Below are positions 60,231-64,000 of a stretch of 64,000 nucleotides of DNA, piece by piece. Source of the stretch: Oxytricha trifallax (lineage: Eukaryota > Ciliophora > Spirotrichea > Sporadotrichida > Oxytrichidae); assembly GCA_000711775.1 (NCBI GenBank), contig ARYC01000231.1:100101-164100 (forward strand). Direction: 5' to 3'. Below the pieces are notes generated by a model, which had not been told where the DNA came from, ran no database searches, and saw nothing but the letters and a program-made list of their open reading frames with translations. Both the position numbers and the translations under genes were made by a program. How positions within the stretch are numbered: the stretch's first letter is position 1; each line of letters starts with the position of its first letter.

Positions 60231-60799
60231 ATGTTAGCAGTGCCTTAAATCGATGGACTTACAGTTTAAGACTTTCTCAATTATGCAAGAGGGTCTTCAA
60301 GACTACTGTAAAACTTGCCTGATGAACGAGATTGGGTCCACCTAGACAGATAATGGATCTGCGATTTGCTCTTCACCCTAGATACCGACCGTGTCTCCCA
60401 GATGATTCATTATGCGATGCTCTAACGAAGAGAAAAGCTAGAGTAAAACAGAGATCTCGTTATAGAAATGAGACCCGAGTTCGTGGACGCTCTCAGCAAA
60501 TGCCTTAACTTTAGCTGTAAGTTTACTCTCTCTTAATTTCGTGTGTAGCTGAACGAGGTTAGGCTGTGAATCTAGTTAAGATTTCATCTAAAAGAAAGAG
60601 AACTCGTGATTAAATTGAGGAAGTAAAATATTATGAAGAGGCTTTGAAGCAAGATAAGCAAGAATTCTTGCAGTAAATTAAAAAGTTGAAGCAATAACAT
60701 GACAATATGGAAAGTGAGTTGATTGACTTACGCAAGATGAAAGAGTAGTTTATGCAAGATGGTAACCTGTAGTCATGCAAAATCAGTCTTCATACATGA
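60231..60799 (+). CDS. basic/coiled-coil protein, intact, one intron
   Basis: ATG 60231; exon 1 to 60516, a 32-nt intron 60517-60548 (GTAAGTTTAC...GTGTGTAG), exon 2 to TGA 60797-60799. The joined 537 bases encode 178 residues without TGA. Order: globular N-terminal part (LPDERDWVHLDRQWICDLLF, then MIHYAMLQRREKLEQNRDLV and EMRPEFVDALSKCLNF), a basic block KISSKRKRTRDQ near residue 108, then a coiled coil with heptads (EEALKQDKQEFLQQIKKLKQ). Basic block plus coiled coil resembles a bZIP-like DNA-binding protein, but the N-terminal domain was not recognised. Divergent from the transposase pair, sharing a spacer of about 280 bp. The best-preserved gene in the window. Confidence 0.65.
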
Positions 60800-60900
60800 G
60801 ACACTGAGTGCTGCTGCTTCTATTCCTCCACGATTCTCTATATGCTTTTAATAGAAAAAACTTGAATATGGTGAATTTCTTTAAAGAATTAAGATAAATT

Positions 60901-63012
60901 TCATATTCTTAATCTTGGTTTTCTCTCTGGATTTCTATGGTTTATGTCGCTTTTAAGGAACCTTCTTTCACTTGAAGCTGCCTTCAACCAACTTTGCATA
61001 GTCTCTTCACTCTCTGGCAGCTCTGTATAAGTGCAAGTGAATGTTTTATCTCTAGCACTGCGACGATTAGCCAACTCTCAAGTCTTGTTTTATTCTTTGA
61101 TTAATTCAAGCTTTTATTAACCTTTCAATAATCTTTTCTTTGAACTAGCAGAACTGTTTTTACTTTTGGATCTCTCTGCTTTGAGCCTTGGTAATTTCAT
61201 GGTGCTACCGCTTTAAACTCCTATGCACCAATTTCTATACCTGATCGAATGGTTTATTTTACAGCACAGGATTTTAAATCATATTATATTCAATAAGCTC
61301 TATGAGAGAATGTTAATAAAAACCCAACTTACTTTTTTCACCTTATTCAACATTATATTAAGGTTCTATTTCTTCTTAAAGATTTTCTTTCTTCACTTCT
61401 TCAGCTGTGTTGGTTGCTTCACTATAAGCTTTCTCAGTTAGAGCAACGAGATGTTAAACGATTTATTTCACAACTATATTTTGCTCCTAATCGTTTGCAA
61501 GTTCTGCAGAAATTGGTTATTGAGGGACCTAGTTTCATTGAAGGAAATTTTCCATAGCTTCTAACCGATTTTATAAAATTGATTATACTTAATTGTGCTT
61601 GCGATCAAAATTAAGTTCGATTTCTCTCTGTTCTTAAATGATAAGCTGCTCTTCACTATCTTTAGAAGCGTATCTATATAATACGCGTTACCACCTGCCT
61701 TTAGTGTTAGCCAGCCAGCCAATTCTACCAATAATTTATTTTTCAGATCGTTTTGAAAAAAAAGATCAGCAATAATTAAATATGAACCTCCATTTTAATC
61801 GATTTCATCATTTGTTTGAATGTCTGTTCCTCGTCCCTGTGACTCGTTAAACAAATACACACCATAGCTTTTGCTTGTGTTCCTCAAAAAATACCTGCCT
61901 TCGATCGCAGATTCAATTGCAGCAACTTATGAGTGGCTGAAACTTTTGAAGTCAAAGTTAGTATTCAAAAAACCTTTTTCAATAGCGCTATAATTCGTTG
62001 AAGCAACAATTAAAACTGGTGAAATAGCTACTTAATCCTTTATGATTTCCTTGATTTTTTATAAGTAATCTCCTTGATTTGAACTTATTAGCAAGTCAGC
62101 CAGCTAATTTTTCTTATCTCCTTACAATTTATCAAGAGTAGGGAACACCACAGGTGTACAGGTGTGCTATGAAAAGCTAAATTAAGACAGTTCTCTTCAC
62201 TTTGAGAAAATGGCTTCCTGAAAATCCAATAATACTTTTAGCTTGCTTGTAAAATTAAGTAGTTCACAATATTTTACTGGAGCCATCGAATAAAATCCAG
62301 TCGTATTCATCAACAAGAACGATACTCTTACCATACACTCAAGAATTTAGCAGCCTTCATTTATTTCTTGAGTTGTGGTTGAGTGAAGAAAATAAATACC
62401 TGCACTTTTTGCGAAGAAATTAAAGTTGGAATAAAGTTTCATTGCAGTAATATTTTGATACTTATTAAAATCTCTCTGCACTAAGTGTTCATTCTTGCCA
62501 ACTATGAAGAAGGATAGCTTGCTTTTAAGAGCTATAAGAATGGCTAACGCAAAACAAATTAAGGTCTTGCCATTTCCAATACCAAAATGTATCAAATGGT
62601 TTGCTTGCAGGTTTTCACAAATATAATTAATGCACAAAATTTGAGAACTGTATAATTTAAAGCCAAGATTTTGCTGTAGCTTTTCAAAGTCAGCACTCAC
62701 ACTCAATCTTTAATTTTGGGACTTTTTATTGAAGTCTATAGCGAGATAATGAAAGATATTTGCATTCTCAAAGAGTTAAAGTAAGTCTACAATTGTTTTA
62801 TCAGAGAATGCTTCCATATTTTGGGGTAAGTGTAAAATTCTTTGAATTTCAGAGCTATCTCCATTAAGACAATTCTCAATGATATTGTTATTGAGAATTA
62901 TATTTTTTTCAATTTAAGCTTCTATAATTTACTGCTGAAGCTTCTGAATTTTAGAAATCTTGCCAACCCACTGCACGTCTCTGCTCTACAACCTTTAAGC
63001 AAGACCTTTCAT
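60901..63012 (-). CDS. SecA/SF2-like helicase, frameshifted
   Basis: ATG 63012, with the frame open further upstream to the palindrome at 63061. N-terminal coiled coil (KIQKLQQQIIEAQIEKNIIL), then SF2 motor motifs of the SecA type: HFGIGNGKTLICFAL (Walker A, near 62590), VGKNEHLVQRDFNKYQ, IVLVDEYDWILFDG (Walker B, near 62310), IIGFSGSHF, SQGRGTDIQTNDEID and NGGSYLIIAD (61835-61785). The C terminus is Glu/Lys-rich with AAEE-like helices and ends at TGA 60901. Breaks: 8-bp tandem duplication at 62151-62166, A-run shifts near 61590 and 61105, TGA near 61555 and 61070. SecA-like ATPases are known in many large ciliate proteins; the role here is unknown. Confidence 0.6.
62151..62166. repeat. 8-bp tandem duplication in the helicase gene
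   Basis: CAGGTGTACAGGTGTG, two near-identical 8-bp units. The extra unit shifts the frame between IIGFSGSHF and the following vFPTLDKL region. Confidence 0.7.
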
Positions 63013-63060
63013 AAGTATAACTGGCCATATTACTACGGTATAATCAAAATGAGGAAACTT

Positions 63061-64000
63061 TTAAAATCAAATCAAAAATGCAAGCAAATAAAATTATGTT
63101 CATATCAAAATACATTAGTAGAAAAAAAAGTATCTTATTTGGATTAGAACTTAAATCATTCTGTTAAAACTTAAATTAATTAATCAAACATTAAAATATT
63201 AAATTTTTGTTTTTTTCAATTTTTCCATTTCATTTCTATTTAAGGGCATATAACTTGTTGTTGCTGTAGTGATCTCTGAGTTTTCCAAAAAAATTAATTT
63301 TGAGATATCTTCAGGATATCTTCTTTCGGTATCTTCAGGGTATTTTCCTAAAAAAATGATTATGATTAATTTCAAAAAGTACAATAATAACAATAACAGT
63401 AGTAATAACAGCAACAGTAATAGCAATAAAATTATCAAATTAACTAGAATTAGAGTGCAGGGCTTTTCCTAAAAAAATCCAAATTTTCAAAAAATTTCAA
63501 GTTAAACGATTAAATGATGAAGAAGAAAATAAAGACAATGATGATAAAGTAATAAAAATCAATAATTTTCATAATTTTTAAATTCTCAAAGAATTTAAAC
63601 AGTACTCTAATTCTAGTTAATTTTGATAATTTTATTGCTATTACTGTTGCTGTTATTACTACTGTTATTGTTATTATTGTACTTTTTGAAATTAATCATA
63701 ATCATTTTTTTAGGAAAATACCCTGAAGATACCGAAAGAAGATATCCTGAAGATATCTCAAAATTAATTTTTTTGGAAAACTCAGAGATCACTACAGCAA
63801 CAACAAGTTATATGCCCTTAAATAGAAATGAAATGGAAAAATTGAAAAAAACAAAAATTTAATATTTTAATGTTTGATTAATTAATTTAAGTTTTAACAG
63901 AATGATTTAAGTTCTAATCCAAATAAGATACTTTTTTTTCTACTAATGTATTTTGATATGAACATAATTTTATTTGCTTGCATTTTTGATTTGATTTTAA
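63061..64000. repeat. palindrome at the window edge
   Basis: Left arm 63061-63456, loop about 148 bp, right arm to 64000, which ends exactly at the mirror of 63061 (TTAAAATCAAATCAAAAATG). Arms contain a GTT/ATT-type triplet run (63385-63425 and mirror) and repeated GATATCTTCAGG. The equal ORFs on both strands (63199-63438, 63623-63862) are mirror images and not genes. It may extend past the window. Confidence 0.9.

Noticed and set aside
61223..61441. Plus-strand ORF of 72 codons
   Set aside because: Antisense to the Glu/Lys-rich C-terminal part of the SecA-like gene.
63199..63862. Identical Leu-rich ORFs on both strands (63199-63438 and 63623-63862)
   Set aside because: They are the two arms of the palindrome; the Leu run comes from a triplet repeat. 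No sign of a real gene.
1..64000. CRISPR arrays, tRNA and rRNA genes, bacterial operons
   Set aside because: No regularly spaced repeats, no cloverleaf or rRNA core recognised by eye, and a ciliate code and introns speak against a prokaryote. A tRNAscan and Rfam search would be needed to exclude small RNA genes.

Overview
The window looks like germline (micronuclear) DNA of a ciliate, most likely a hypotrich/spirotrich of the Oxytricha-Stylonychia kind. It is very AT-rich, and reading frames become long and protein-like only when TAA and TAG are read as glutamine, with TGA left as the natural end codon. It carries a 4.04-kb element with the build of the Oxytricha TBE transposons: inverted ends made of degenerate C4A4 telomere-like repeats, a DDE transposase, a 22-kDa-type gene and a zinc-finger/kinase gene. 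Several genes also carry short introns or short AT-rich inserts flanked by pointer-like repeats.

Layout. 0.36-1.85 kb: Q/N-rich gene on the minus strand. 2.7-3.2 kb: unknown ORF. 4.2-6.0 kb: nested elements, including a palindrome of about 300-bp arms. 7.3-8.2 kb: palindrome beside a minus-strand coding segment. 8.9-11.5 kb: plus-strand gene remnants. 11.7-14.6 kb: truncated TBE. 14.7-17.6 kb: decayed genes, one cyclin-like. 17.6-19.3 kb: reverse transcriptase of a non-LTR retroelement. 21.1-22.1 kb: zinc-finger plus MT-A70-type methyltransferase relic. 22.4-26.5 kb: full-length but decayed TBE. 26.8-28.35 kb: two-ORF element with the same 3' tail as the retroelement. 28.4-30.4 kb: unknown gene, then a second DDE transposase. 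32-39.5 kb: four unrecognised genes or gene fragments in AT-rich DNA. 41.2-43.8 kb: GC-richer split gene interrupted by a palindrome and two pointer-flanked inserts. 45.1-48.2 kb: transposon with long inverted ends encoding a CRESS-type Rep with an SF3 helicase, with small elements nested in it. 53.0-55.5 kb: two more palindromes. 56.2-57.4 kb: small genes. 58.0-63.0 kb: intron-bearing DDE transposase, acidic-protein gene, intact basic/coiled-coil gene and SecA-like helicase gene. 63.06-64.0 kb: a palindrome that cuts the 5' end of the helicase gene and reaches the window edge.

Three themes recur. (1) Fold-back elements sit in or next to coding sequence; precise removal of one restores an open frame. 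(2) Palindromes at 7.3, 53.0 and 54.4 kb and the Rep transposon share terminal motifs, so the palindromes may be non-autonomous partners. (3) Most coding regions are decayed (frameshifts, in-frame TGA), but a few are clean, notably 60231-60799, 34886-35476 and 26809-28294. All translations were done by eye; no database search was possible, so family names rest on recognised motifs.
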